64,000 nt of DNA from Sphingomonas sp. UNC305MFCol5.2 (lineage in GTDB: Bacteria > Pseudomonadota > Alphaproteobacteria > Sphingomonadales > Sphingomonadaceae): assembly GCF_000712135.1 (NCBI RefSeq), contig NZ_JOOE01000003.1, positions 620,001 through 684,000 of the forward strand. Direction: 5' to 3'. The translations under genes and the position numbers were made by a program. Position 1 is the first letter of the stretch. Every line of letters starts with the position of its first letter. The notes beneath the pieces were generated by a model that saw nothing but the letters and a program-made list of their open reading frames with translations, was not told where the DNA came from and did not search any database. This document shows positions 36,058-47,566 of the stretch, one piece after another.

Positions 36058-36378
36058 ATGGCCGAGGATCGGACGGGGCAATTGGTGGTGATGTTCATCT
36101 CCGAGCGGACCGGCGACGACTCGGAAGGCTATGCCGCCGCCGCCGACGCGATGGACGCGCTCGCCGCGCGCCAACCCGGTTATCGCGGCATCGACAGCGT
36201 GTCGGCTGGGGGACTCGGCATCACGCTCAGCTATTGGGCCGACGAGGCGAGCGCAGTGGCGTGGCGCAAGCATCCCGATCATGCCGCGACGCGCGAGGCA
36301 GGCCGCGGGCGCTGGTACAAATGGTACCGGCTGCACGTTGCCGACATCAATCGCAGCTATTCCTGGGCTCGCGAATGA
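36058..36378 (+). CDS. Antibiotic biosynthesis monooxygenase (ABM) domain protein
   Basis: A 106-residue ferredoxin-like-fold protein. The ABM pattern is visible: VVMFISERTGDDSEGYAAAADAMDALAARQPGY, SVSAGGLGITLSYWADEASAVAWRKHPDHA, and RWYKWYRLHVADI. Such proteins are stress-related enzymes with diverse or unknown substrates. AGGGAG lies before ATG 36058. The stop overlaps the MFS gene's start in an ATGA, so the two are co-translated. Confidence 0.82.
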   Translation: MAEDRTGQLVVMFISERTGDDSEGYAAAADAMDALAARQPGYRGIDSVSAGGLGITLSYWADEASAVAWRKHPDHAATREAGRGRWYKWYRLHVADINRSYSWARE

Positions 36379-37685
36379 GAGTCCGGAGCTTCGATCGCAC
36401 CTTCGCATTGCTCTTCACGGTGATGCTGACGATCGCGGCGGGGAACACCGCGCTGCAATCGGTATTGCCTGCGCTCGGTCGCTCGCTCGGTGCCGCCGAC
36501 AGCGCGGTGGCGGCGGTGTTTTCGGTATCCGCGCTGCTCTGGGTGATCGCCGCGCCCTTCTGGGCCAATCGCTCCGACCGGCATGGGCGGCGCGCGATGG
36601 TGCTGGTCGGCGTGGCGGGCTTCACCGTGTCGCTGCTGTTGTGCGGCGTCTTCCTCGCATTGGGGATCAACGGCGTGCTCGGGCCGCTGGCGACCTTTAT
36701 CGCCTTCATCATCGGTCGAGTGATCTACGGAACGTTCGGTTCGGCGGCACCGCCGGCGGTGCAGGCGATCGTCGCGGGGCGGACGACGCGCGAGGAGCGG
36801 ACGCGAGCGCTGACCTTGCTCGCCTCGGCGTTCGGGCTCGGCACGATCCTCGGCCCGGCCGTCGCGCCTTATCTGGTGCTCGGGCATCTCTGGAGCGGCG
36901 GGCCCGAGATCGGGCTGGCGGGCCCGGCCTTCGTGGCGGCGGCGATCGGCGCGGTGATCTGGATCGCGGTGGTGCGGATGCTGCCAAAGGACGAAGGCAT
37001 CGGCCATGGCGCGGCATCGAGCTACCCGTCGATCGGCGGGCAGGGCACCGGCGCGACGGTGACCGCGGCGATGGCCGAGACCAGCGAGAAAGTGGGCTAT
37101 TTCGACCTGCGGGTGCGCGCGTGGATCATCAGCGGGCTGGTGATCGGCCATGCCCAGGCGATGACCGGGCAGGCGATCGGTTTCCTGATCATCGATCGGC
37201 TGGCGGTGTCGCCGATGGAGGCGCTTCAGCCCACCGGTCTCGTGTTGATGATGGGCGCGGGATCGGCGCTGCTCGCGCAATGGGGACTGATTCCCTTGCT
37301 CGACCTCAAGCCGCGCGCGCTGATCCTCGCCGGCGCGGCTTTGGGAGTTTTCGGCTGTATCGCGGTCGGCAGCGCGACGTCGCTGTACGGGATCGCGCTG
37401 GGCTATGCGCTGACTTCGCTCGGCATGGGGCTGGCGCGGCCGGGATTCACCGCGGGATCGTCGCTCGCGGTCGGCGCCGAGGCGCAGGGTTCGGTGGCGG
37501 GCAAGGTCACTTCGGTCAACGGCGCGGCGTTCGTGCTCGGGCCGTCGATCGGCGTGGGGCTATACGAGCTGTGGCGGCCGCTGCCTTATCTGACAGCGGC
37601 CGCCGCACTCGCGTGCCTGCTCGTTTATGGCTGGCTCAATCTTCGCCCTTCGGACCCCGACCGTGGAGCATCCCCGGCGCAATGA
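36375..37685 (+). CDS. Major facilitator superfamily transporter
   Basis: A 436-residue MFS protein with about twelve hydrophobic helices. The intracellular loop 2-3 motif appears as APFWANRSDRHGRRAMVLVG, and a motif-C-like LASAFGLGTILGPAVAPYLV lies in helix 5, which points to an antiporter of the DHA1 type. The substrate is unknown. The start overlaps the ABM gene. The 3' end overlaps the convergent AAA ATPase gene by 50 bases, the longest convergent overlap in the window. Confidence 0.85.
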   Translation: MRVRSFDRTFALLFTVMLTIAAGNTALQSVLPALGRSLGAADSAVAAVFSVSALLWVIAAPFWANRSDRHGRRAMVLVGVAGFTVSLLLCGVFLALGINGVLGPLATFIAFIIGRVIYGTFGSAAPPAVQAIVAGRTTREERTRALTLLASAFGLGTILGPAVAPYLVLGHLWSGGPEIGLAGPAFVAAAIGAVIWIAVVRMLPKDEGIGHGAASSYPSIGGQGTGATVTAAMAETSEKVGYFDLRVRAWIISGLVIGHAQAMTGQAIGFLIIDRLAVSPMEALQPTGLVLMMGAGSALLAQWGLIPLLDLKPRALILAGAALGVFGCIAVGSATSLYGIALGYALTSLGMGLARPGFTAGSSLAVGAEAQGSVAGKVTSVNGAAFVLGPSIGVGLYELWRPLPYLTAAAALACLLVYGWLNLRPSDPDRGASPAQ

Positions 37686-39924
37686 AGCCGATCGGCTGGA
37701 TGGCCGACGCCTGCTGCTTCAGCCGCCCCGACATGGCCTCGTACTCGTCCTCCATCTCGGGCGTCACCGTGGCGCGGGAGTCGGCCAGGGCCTCCTCGAA
37801 ATCGGCCATCGAGACTTCGCTGGCGCCCAGCGATTTGCGGAGCGCGACCAGGCCGGCGCGGCGCACCACGTCCTCGAGATCGGCGCCGGTATAGCGCTGG
37901 GTCTCCTCGGCCACCGCGCCGAGATCGACATCGCTCGCGAGCGGCATCTTCGCGGTCTGGATCTTGAGGATGCGCTCGCGCCCAGCCTTGTCGGGCACGC
38001 CGACATAGACCAATTCGTCGAACCGCCCGGGGCGCAACAGCGCCGGATCGATCAGGTTCGGCCGATTGGTCGCGCCGATCACCACCACCGATTGTAGTTC
38101 CTCGAGCCCGTCCATCTCCGAGAGGATGGTATTGACCACCCGCTCGGTCGCCTGCGGCTCGCCCAAGCCCCCACCGCGTGCGGGTACCAGCGAATCGAGC
38201 TCGTCGATGAAGATCACGCACGGCGCGACCTGCCGTGCGCGGGCGAAGAGGCGCGCGATCTGCTGCTCGCTCTCGCCATACCATTTGCTGAGCAGGTCGC
38301 TCGACTTGGTGGCGATGAAGTTCGCCTCCGCCTCGCGCGCGACCGCCTTGGCGAGCAAGGTCTTACCGGTGCCGGGCGGGCCATAGAGCAGGAAGCCCTT
38401 GGCTGGACGGATACCCAGGCGGCGGAACGCGTCGGGATCCTTCAATGGCAGCTCGACGCCTTCCTTGAGCCGCATCTGGGCGTCGTCGAGCCCGCCGACA
38501 TCCTCCCAGCGGACGCGTGGCGCCTCGACCATCACTTCGCGCATCGCAGAAGGCTGAACGCGCTTGAGCGCCTCGAGGAAATCCTCGCGCGTGACCGACA
38601 GCGTGTCGAGCACTTCGGCGGGGATGCTGCGATCCTCGAGGTTGAGCTGCGGCATCAGCCGGCGGACCGCCTCGATCGCCGCCTCCCGGGTGAGCGCGGC
38701 TAGATCGGCGCCGACGAACCCGTAGGTGGTGCGCGCGAGCTCGCCGAGATCGACGCGGTCGCCCAGGGGCATGCCGCGGGTGTGGATGCCGAGAATCTCG
38801 CGGCGGCCACGCTCGTCGGGCACGCCGACCACGATCTCACGATCGAAGCGGCCCGGACGGCGCAGCGCTTCATCGATAGCGTCGGGCCGATTGGTCGCTG
38901 CGATCACCACGATGTTGGCGCGCGCCTCCAGCCCGTCCATCAGGGTCAGCAGCTGCGCGACGAGGCGCTTCTCGGCCTCGCCCGAGACCTGGCCGCGCTT
39001 GGGCGCGATCGAATCGATCTCGTCGATGAACACGATCGACGGCGCCGACTTGGCCGCTTCCTCGAACACCTGGCGCAGGCGCGATTCAGACTCGCCATAG
39101 GCCGAGCCCATGATCTCCGGGCCATTGATCAAGTGGAAGGTGGCGTCGCTCTCGTTCGCCACGGCACGCGCCAGCCGCGTCTTGCCGGTTCCGGGCGGGC
39201 CATGGAGCAGCACGCCCTTGGGCGGATCTACGCCGAGCCGCTGGAACAGCTCCGGATAGCGCAGCGGCAGCTCGACCATTTCGCGAAGCTGATCGATCGT
39301 CGCGGCCATCCCGCCGATATCGTCATAGGTCACGTCGGCGCGCCGGCTCTCGGATGCCTCCTCGAACTCGGGCCGCAGCTCGACTTCGGTATTCTCGTCG
39401 ATATGGACGATGCCCTTGGGCGTTGCCGAGACAACTGCGAGGCGGATCTCCTGCAGCGCATAGGCCGGCGCATTGACCCAGCGCTGGACATTGGGATCGA
39501 CGACGCGGTGATGCCCCGCGGTGGCGACGATATCGCCCTGCGCAAGCGGGCGGCCGTAAAAGGTGCGCTGGAGCGCCTGCGCCGAACCCTGGAGCCGCAA
39601 ATTGGCCTGGGCAGGCGCAAACACGACGCGAGTCGCCGGTTTCGACACCGCCGCCCGAACCTCGACGAAATCGCCCGAGCCGACGCCGGCATTGGCGCGC
39701 TGGAGCCCGTCGATACGGAGCAATTCGAGTCCTTCGTCCTCGGCATAAGGCAGCACCGCGCGCGCAGGCGTGGCACGCTTGCCGACGATCTCGATCACGT
39801 CGCCTTCGGTGATCCCGAGCGCCGCCATCTGGCTGCGCGGGATATGCGCGATGCCGCGGCCGCTATCCTCGGGCCGGCTGTTGGCAACCTGTAACTTGCG
39901 TCCTCTCGTTTCGTCGTCCGCCAC
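37636..39924 (-). CDS. CDC48/p97-like tandem AAA ATPase
   Basis: A 762-residue protein with the domain order of archaeal VAT and eukaryotic p97/Cdc48. The N-terminal part is a double-psi barrel and CDC48 domain 2-like region (about 1-185). The D1 AAA domain has Walker [10 protein letters not shown] (241-249), Walker B IVFIDEID and an arginine-finger region [10 protein letters not shown]. The D2 domain has Walker [10 protein letters not shown] (514-522) and Walker B VIFIDELD. The second-region motif [19 protein letters not shown] closes D2. Archaeal and eukaryotic relatives unfold proteins for degradation; the bacterial role is unknown. An Ala/Gln tail replaces the HbYX motif. Confidence 0.93.
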   Translation of the reverse strand: MADDETRGRKLQVANSRPEDSGRGIAHIPRSQMAALGITEGDVIEIVGKRATPARAVLPYAEDEGLELLRIDGLQRANAGVGSGDFVEVRAAVSKPATRVVFAPAQANLRLQGSAQALQRTFYGRPLAQGDIVATAGHHRVVDPNVQRWVNAPAYALQEIRLAVVSATPKGIVHIDENTEVELRPEFEEASESRRADVTYDDIGGMAATIDQLREMVELPLRYPELFQRLGVDPPKGVLLHGPPGTGKTRLARAVANESDATFHLINGPEIMGSAYGESESRLRQVFEEAAKSAPSIVFIDEIDSIAPKRGQVSGEAEKRLVAQLLTLMDGLEARANIVVIAATNRPDAIDEALRRPGRFDREIVVGVPDERGRREILGIHTRGMPLGDRVDLGELARTTYGFVGADLAALTREAAIEAVRRLMPQLNLEDRSIPAEVLDTLSVTREDFLEALKRVQPSAMREVMVEAPRVRWEDVGGLDDAQMRLKEGVELPLKDPDAFRRLGIRPAKGFLLYGPPGTGKTLLAKAVAREAEANFIATKSSDLLSKWYGESEQQIARLFARARQVAPCVIFIDELDSLVPARGGGLGEPQATERVVNTILSEMDGLEELQSVVVIGATNRPNLIDPALLRPGRFDELVYVGVPDKAGRERILKIQTAKMPLASDVDLGAVAEETQRYTGADLEDVVRRAGLVALRKSLGASEVSMADFEEALADSRATVTPEMEDEYEAMSGRLKQQASAIQPIGFIAPGMLHGRGPKGED

Positions 39925-39988
39925 GCTTCATTTCCTTCAGGCAATGAAACGGGAACATAGGAACGGACTTTCCGTGCCGCGAGGGGGC

Positions 39989-40018
39989 AAAAAAAATGGC
40001 GGGCCACAAGGACCCGCC
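39989..40018 (-). terminator. Intrinsic terminator upstream of the AAA ATPase gene
   Basis: Stem GGCGGG (39998-40003) pairs with CCCGCC (40013-40018), and on the minus strand it is followed by A then eight Ts (39989-39996). No protein gene precedes it on that strand, which is why a small RNA or attenuator is proposed. Confidence 0.75.
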
Positions 40019-40090
40019 GGGAAAGTTTTAGGAGAGGATGCCTGAAAGGCACGCTCTATGTGCAGTGCGGCGAATTTTTGTGCAAGTGCG
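39989..40090 (-). ncRNA. Candidate small RNA between lysR and the AAA ATPase gene
   Basis: On the minus strand a TATATT box (40092-40097) with an upstream TTGCAA (40117-40122, spacing 19) could start a transcript near 40085-40090. It would pass through a small GCCT-TTC-AGGC hairpin (40040-40050) and a CCTCTCCT stretch able to pair with Shine-Dalgarno sequences. It would end at a GGCGGG/CCCGCC stem (39998-40018) followed by eight Us (39989-39996). The AAA ATPase gene starts 64 bases further on the same strand. The region could also be a leader with an attenuator for that gene. Confidence 0.4.
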
Positions 40091-40224
40091 AAATATACTT
40101 GGCCAAGTTGCAAGGGTTGCAATCGTAATGTCATCGAACGATAGTAGCTGCACAGGCACATTGGGGGCTTGCACCCGCGCACGCTCTCGACGAAGCTCGT
40201 ACTGCAGTGCACAAAAGAAAGACC

Positions 40225-41115
40225 ATGCGTAGGCTACCGCCCCTCACCGCCATCGAGGCATTCGTCCAGGTCGCGCGACTCGGCTCGATCAAGGCCGCGG
40301 CGGAGGAGCTCGCATTGTCCTCGCCGGCGCTGAGCCGCCGGGTGCAATCGCTCGAGCGATTCATCGGCAAGCCGTTGTTCGAGCGCCGTCACCAGGCGCT
40401 GCGGCTCAACGATGATGGCGATCGGTTGCTTGGGCTGATCGCGCCCGCGCTCGATGCGATGACCGACGCCGTCGAAGCGATGACCAGCGGCAGCGAGTTG
40501 CTGCGACTACGGCTCGGCGTGCTGCCGCTCTATGCGACGCAGCAGCTGCTGCCGCGCCTTCCCGAACTCAAGCGCCGGCACCCCGAGTTGCACCTCGACG
40601 TCGACACTGCGGGCTATGGCGTCGCGCGGCTAGGCGACGGGCTCGACGCGGCGATCGTCATCGCGCGCGACATCGATCCGGGTTTCTATTCGCGCCGGCT
40701 CGATCGCAACCGCGTCCATGTGATCGGGGCACGGACCCTGCGCGAAGGTCCCGATCCGATCACTCGCCCCGAACAGCTTTCGAAGCTCACCGCTTTGGTC
40801 CATCGCGACATGCCCGAGACCTTCACCGCGTGGCGCGCGGCGGCGGGCTTCCCGGATCTCGAGCCACTGGCGATCGACCATTTCGATTCGGGCAATCTGA
40901 TGCTCGAGGCTGCGGCGCAGGGGCTGGGCGTCGCCTTCATGCTCGAATCGCATTTCGAAGCGGCGCGCGACGAGCGGCTCGTCCAGCTTTTCGACCTGAC
41001 GGTGGAGAGCCATTACAGCTATTGGTTCGTCTGCCGCCCGCGCGCGCTGAGCCAGCGCCCGGTGCGGATCTTCCACGACTGGCTGATCGAGTCGCTGGGC
41101 GCGGACAGCGTCTGA
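40225..41115 (+). CDS. LysR family transcriptional regulator (GcvA-like)
   Basis: A 296-residue LysR-type protein. The winged helix-turn-helix is clear: RRLPPLTAIEAFVQVARLGSIKAAAEELALSSPALSRRVQSLERFIGKPLFER. The PPLTAIEAF start and the following DAMTDAVEAMTS are typical of the GcvA/AmpR subgroup. The co-inducer domain reads LRLGVLPLYATQQLLPRLPELKRRHPELHLDV. I chose ATG 40225 over GTG 40207, because the family begins at the RRLPPL region and AAGAAAG lies upstream. Its targets are unknown; no divergent structural gene adjoins it. Confidence 0.88.
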   Translation: MRRLPPLTAIEAFVQVARLGSIKAAAEELALSSPALSRRVQSLERFIGKPLFERRHQALRLNDDGDRLLGLIAPALDAMTDAVEAMTSGSELLRLRLGVLPLYATQQLLPRLPELKRRHPELHLDVDTAGYGVARLGDGLDAAIVIARDIDPGFYSRRLDRNRVHVIGARTLREGPDPITRPEQLSKLTALVHRDMPETFTAWRAAAGFPDLEPLAIDHFDSGNLMLEAAAQGLGVAFMLESHFEAARDERLVQLFDLTVESHYSYWFVCRPRALSQRPVRIFHDWLIESLGADSV

Positions 41116-41124
41116 GCGAAGACA

Positions 41125-41150
41125 GTTACCCCGGCTTTCGCCGGGGTGAC
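41125..41150. terminator. Palindrome acting as bidirectional terminator between lysR and the cyclophilin gene
   Basis: An 11-bp stem, GTTACCCCGGC with GCCGGGGTGAC, encloses a TTTC loop, exactly in the 37-base convergent gap. The CCGGCTTTCGCCGG core is of a dispersed palindrome type common in this group. No U-run is present on either strand. Confidence 0.6.
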
Positions 41151-41152
41151 GT

Positions 41153-41608
41153 TCAAGCTTCGACAGTCGCCTTGACGATCTTGCCCGGATTGCGCGGCGG
41201 CTCGCCCTTGGGGAGCGCGTCGACATTCTCCATGCCTTCGGTCACTTCGCCCCACACCGTGTACTGGCGATCGAGGAAGGTCGCGTCGTCGAGGCAGATG
41301 AAGAATTGCGAATTGGCGCTGTTCGGATCGTTGGTCCGCGCCATCGAGCAGATGCCGCGGACATGCGGCTCGGCGCTGAATTCCTGCGAAAGGTTGGGCT
41401 CCTTCGAGCCGCCCATGCCGGTGCCCGAGGGATCGCCGCCCTGCGCCATGAAACCGTCGATCACGCGGTGGAAGACGACGCCGTCATAAAAGCCGTCCCC
41501 GGCCAGCTTAACGATGCGCTCGACATGCTTCGGCGCCAGATCGGGACGAAGCTTGATCCGGACATCGCCGGTATCGAGAGTCAGGACGAGCGTGCTGGGC
41601 GTGGACAT
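41153..41608 (-). CDS. Cyclophilin-type peptidyl-prolyl cis-trans isomerase
   Basis: A 151-residue cytoplasmic cyclophilin (no signal peptide) that speeds prolyl isomerisation during protein folding. The active-site block is GFYDGVVFHRVIDGFMAQGGDPSGTGMGG, with the catalytic Arg in FHRV. It is followed by ICSMARTNDPNSANSQFFICLDD and YTVWGEVTEGMENVDAL. The N-terminus MSTPSTLVLTLDTGDVRIKL matches small bacterial PpiB-type enzymes. It is convergent with lysR and divergent from mgtE. Confidence 0.93.
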   Translation of the reverse strand: MSTPSTLVLTLDTGDVRIKLRPDLAPKHVERIVKLAGDGFYDGVVFHRVIDGFMAQGGDPSGTGMGGSKEPNLSQEFSAEPHVRGICSMARTNDPNSANSQFFICLDDATFLDRQYTVWGEVTEGMENVDALPKGEPPRNPGKIVKATVEA

Positions 41609-41740
41609 AGACTACTCCGATGGAACTTTGCCTGCGGCCCTAAGCACCTTGCCAGTGGCTTGCAACACGCGCGCTGCATTGGCAGTTGGAACCGCGCGCG
41701 CTAGGAGCGGCGCGACCGGGCGCAACAGGGAGGTCGGACG

Positions 41741-43144
41741 ATGAGCGAGACCGAACTTCATCCAGAGTCGCGGGCACCCGAGAGCGAGCTCGACGAGGAC
41801 GACCGGCTCAAGCCCGAATTCGTCAGCGCCGTGCTGGAAGCAGTCGCCGCAGGCGATGCCGAGACCGCGCGCGCGCGCGTCGCCCCCCTACATCCCGCGG
41901 ACATCGCCGATCTCGTCGAGCTGACTCCCGCCGAGTTGCGTCCGGCGCTGGCGGCGGCGATCAGCGACCTGATCGATGGCGACGTGCTCGCCGAAATGAA
42001 CGACTGGGTGCGCGAGGCGCTGGTCGACGCGCTCGAGCCCCACCAGGTGGCGGATATCGCCGCCGAACTCGATACCGACGACGCCGTAGCGATCATCGAG
42101 GATATGGATGTCGAGGACCAGCGCGAAGTGCTTCGCGCGCTCGACCCCGACGATCGCGCCGCGATCGAGGAAGCGCTCTCTTATCCCGAAGAGACCGCCG
42201 GCCGCCTGATGCAGCGCGAGCTGATCGCGGTGCCCGAGCATTGGACCGTCGGCGACGTGCTCGACTATCTGCGGCGCGAAGAGGAACTGACCACCGATTT
42301 CTGGGAAATCTTCGTCGTCGATCCCGCACACCATCCGGTGGGCACTTGCCATCTGAGCTGGATATTGCGGACGCCGCGCGCGGTTTCGATCGCCGACGTG
42401 ATGAAGCGCGAGCAGACGCTGATCCCAGCCGATATGGACCAGGAGGAAGTGGCGCTCCGCTTCCAGAAATACGCGCTGATCTCGGCCGCGGTGATCGATT
42501 CGAATGGGCGGCTGGTCGGCATGATCACCGTCGACGACGTGGTCCACATCATCTCCGAAGAGGCGGGCGAAGACATCCTCCATCTGTCGGGCGCGGGCGA
42601 AGGCGACATCAACGAACCCGTGGTCGACAGCTATCGGGGACGCGTCCGCTGGCTGCTCACCAATCTGGTCACCGCTTTGGTGCCAGCGACGATCGTGTTC
42701 TTCTTCGACGCGACGATCGCGCAGAAAGCCGTACTCGCCGCGTTGATGCCGATCGTCGCCGGAGTCGGCGGCAACGCGGGGACGCAGACGCTGGCAGTGA
42801 CGGTGCGCGCGCTCGCCACCAACCAGCTCACCCAATCGAACACACTGCGCGCGATCCGGCGCGAGATCTCGATCGCCGTGCTCAACGGACTGACCGTCGC
42901 GACGGTGATCGGGTTGGGCATCGGTGCGGCTTTTCACGACGCCGGGCTGGGAATGGTGATCGCGGCGGCGATGCTCGCCAACATATTGATCGCCGGGCTG
43001 GCGGGGGTGCTGGTGCCGCTGACGCTCGAGCGTTTCGAGCAGGATCCGGCGGTGGCGTCCTCGGTGTTCGTCACCATGGTGACCGATTCGATGGGATTCC
43101 TCGCGTTCCTTGGACTGGCGACCGCGAGCGGGCTGGTCGGTTAG
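41741..43144 (+). CDS. mgtE: Magnesium transporter MgtE
   Basis: A 467-residue Mg2+ channel. The N-terminal MgtE superhelical domain contains LHPADIADLVELTPAELRPAL and repeated DIAAELDTDDAVAIIEDMD units. Tandem CBS domains follow, for example RRTPRAVSIADVMKREQTLIPADMDQEEVA reading from position 42370, and VIDSNGRLVGMITVDDVVHII. The pore domain has GVGGNAGTQTLAVTVRALA, the signature of the MgtE pore, and five helices. Mg2+ binding between the N and CBS domains gates the channel in studied homologues. The stop is followed at once by repeat copy B. Confidence 0.94.
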   Translation: MSETELHPESRAPESELDEDDRLKPEFVSAVLEAVAAGDAETARARVAPLHPADIADLVELTPAELRPALAAAISDLIDGDVLAEMNDWVREALVDALEPHQVADIAAELDTDDAVAIIEDMDVEDQREVLRALDPDDRAAIEEALSYPEETAGRLMQRELIAVPEHWTVGDVLDYLRREEELTTDFWEIFVVDPAHHPVGTCHLSWILRTPRAVSIADVMKREQTLIPADMDQEEVALRFQKYALISAAVIDSNGRLVGMITVDDVVHIISEEAGEDILHLSGAGEGDINEPVVDSYRGRVRWLLTNLVTALVPATIVFFFDATIAQKAVLAALMPIVAGVGGNAGTQTLAVTVRALATNQLTQSNTLRAIRREISIAVLNGLTVATVIGLGIGAAFHDAGLGMVIAAAMLANILIAGLAGVLVPLTLERFEQDPAVASSVFVTMVTDSMGFLAFLGLATASGLVG

Positions 43145-43145
43145 T

Positions 43146-43294
43146 TTGTAGGATTTGCCGCGCTTAACTTCGCACTTTTCCCGCGGATTCGCTAATTTCG
43201 TTGCGCCGTCCAGCAAGAATATTGCGCAAACGACGCCGCGCGATTCACGGGTTTCAAAGAGCGGCAGGATCGTCTCACGCCAAATCCTATTTTG
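43146..43294 (+). repeat. Unrecognised dispersed element, copy B
   Basis: About 149 bp with 9-bp inverted ends: TAGGATTTG (43149-43157) and CAAATCCTA (43281-43289). The shared blocks with copy A, in the same order, are a 40-base 5' block (43146-43185), ATATTGCGCAA (43219-43229), TCAAAGAGCG (43254-43263), and the 3' end. The element starts two bases after the mgtE stop and lies in the 214-base gap before the DUF1489 gene. Confidence 0.8.
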
Positions 43295-43358
43295 GAAGCC
43301 AGAACGAATCCCGGCTCCGGCGCTTGCCCTGCCTTGGCCGCCGCCCCAGATTGGTCGC

Positions 43359-43760
43359 GTGCCGCTACACCTGACCAAAGTCGCCTATGGCTGCGACAGC
43401 ATCGAATATCTCCAGGAACGCCTCGCGCTCAAGGCGGCGCACCAGCCCGCTTTCCTGACCACACGTTATATGCCCAAGCGGCATGCGGAAATCGCGGGCG
43501 GATCGCTGTTCTGGATCATCAAGCACCAGTTGATCGGGCGCTCGCCGATCCTGGGCTTCGGCGAGGCCGAGGGCGGGCGCATCGCGATCTATCTCGAGCC
43601 GAAACTGGTGCTCGTCCAGGCGCGGCCCAAGCGCGCGCACCAGGGCTGGCGTTATCTGGAGGGCAAGGACGCGCCGGTGGACCTGGGCGAGGCGGGTGCG
43701 GGCGTTGCCGAGATGCCTGCGGGGCTGGTGGGCGAGCTGGCCGCGATGGGGCTGATTTGA
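43359..43760 (+). CDS. DUF1489 family protein
   Basis: A 133-residue protein of a family found mainly in alphaproteobacteria, with no known function. The conserved start is PLHLTKVAYGCDSIEYLQERLA, then TTRYMPKRHAEIAGGSLFWIIKHQLIGRSPILGF, and LEPKLVLVQARPKRAHQGWRYLEGKDAP near the end. I chose GTG 43359 because it gives the family N-terminus; no ATG is placed well. Its promoter would have to lie in or after repeat copy B. Confidence 0.83.
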   Translation: MPLHLTKVAYGCDSIEYLQERLALKAAHQPAFLTTRYMPKRHAEIAGGSLFWIIKHQLIGRSPILGFGEAEGGRIAIYLEPKLVLVQARPKRAHQGWRYLEGKDAPVDLGEAGAGVAEMPAGLVGELAAMGLI

Positions 43761-43767
43761 ATCCCAT

Positions 43768-43791
43768 CCTCTCCCGCGAAAGCGGGAGAGG
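43768..43791. repeat. Short perfect palindrome between convergent genes
   Basis: CCTCTCCCGC and GCGGGAGAGG form a 10-bp stem with a GAAA loop between the DUF1489 and msrA stops. The GC-rich stem with a flanking AGGG resembles half of the REP-like elements described elsewhere. It may act as a terminator for both genes. Confidence 0.6.
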
Positions 43792-43803
43792 GCTAAGAGG
43801 GAA

Positions 43804-44460
43804 CTAGTTCGCGAGTTGTGGAAACGCGTTGCGGAAGGCGGCGACCTTGGGCTTGTCCCAGCGCACGATGTAGGGGTGCGTCGGGTTCCGCCAGAAGAAG
43901 TCCTGGTGATACGCTTCGGCTGGATAGAAGGCGCCGCTCTCGATCTTCGTCACGATCGGCTTCGCCCATGCCTTGGTGCGACTCAGTTGCGCGATGTACG
44001 CGGCGGCGACACGGCGCTGGGCGGCGTCCTGCGGAAAGATTGCCGAACGATAGCTGGGGCCGGTGTCAGGGCCCTGGCGGTTGAGCTGGGTCGGATCGTG
44101 CGCGACCGAGAAATAGACGCGCAGCAGCGTGCCGTAGCTGACCTTCGTCGGATCATAGACGATGCGCACCGCCTCGGCATGCGCAGTGCGCTCGGTCGAT
44201 ACCTGGCCGTAGCTGGCGGTGCCCTTGGTCCCCCCGGCAAAGCCGCTGGTCACCGAATGCACGCCCTTCACCGACTGGAAGACCGCCTCCATCCCCCAGA
44301 AGCAGCCGCCGGCAAGGACGGCGACCTGCTCGTTCTTACCGCCGGTGACGTCCTGCGCCGGCGGCGGGATCGGCACCGCGCGTTCGGCGGCGGGGGCGGC
44401 GATCGCCGGCAGCAGCAAAACCGCTCCGGCGAGACCGAGGGGGAGGGCCCATTTCAGCAT
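43804..44460 (-). CDS. msrA: Exported peptide-methionine (S)-S-oxide reductase MsrA
   Basis: Repairs oxidised methionine. A signal peptide (MLKWALPLGLAGAVLLLPAIAAPAA) precedes the enzyme domain, so this copy acts in the periplasm. The catalytic motif is GGCFWGME with Cys53. It is followed by VTSGFAGGTKGTASYGQVSTERTAHAEAVRIVYDP, then FFWRNPTHPYIVRWDKPKV at the end. No second cysteine motif near the C-terminus is obvious, so recycling may differ from the cytoplasmic form. ATG 44460 begins the signal peptide. aspartate aminotransferase lies 26 bases upstream. Confidence 0.92.
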   Translation of the reverse strand: MLKWALPLGLAGAVLLLPAIAAPAAERAVPIPPPAQDVTGGKNEQVAVLAGGCFWGMEAVFQSVKGVHSVTSGFAGGTKGTASYGQVSTERTAHAEAVRIVYDPTKVSYGTLLRVYFSVAHDPTQLNRQGPDTGPSYRSAIFPQDAAQRRVAAAYIAQLSRTKAWAKPIVTKIESGAFYPAEAYHQDFFWRNPTHPYIVRWDKPKVAAFRNAFPQLAN

Positions 44461-44486
44461 GGGCGCAAGATCGTGCGTCCCGCGCC

Positions 44487-47488
<3,002 letters not shown>

Positions 47489-47566
47489 CGCGCTGCGCAT
47501 GCCGCCGCCGTCGCCGCACGGCAAGCCCGTGTTGCCGCTGGACCCGCCGCCACCTATCAGCGGCGC

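Noticed and set aside
39937..40212. Open frame of 91 codons on the minus strand between lysR and the AAA ATPase gene.
   Set aside because: It reads through a terminator stem and its U-run, has no ribosome site or family pattern, and its composition is low-complexity. A small RNA explains the region better.
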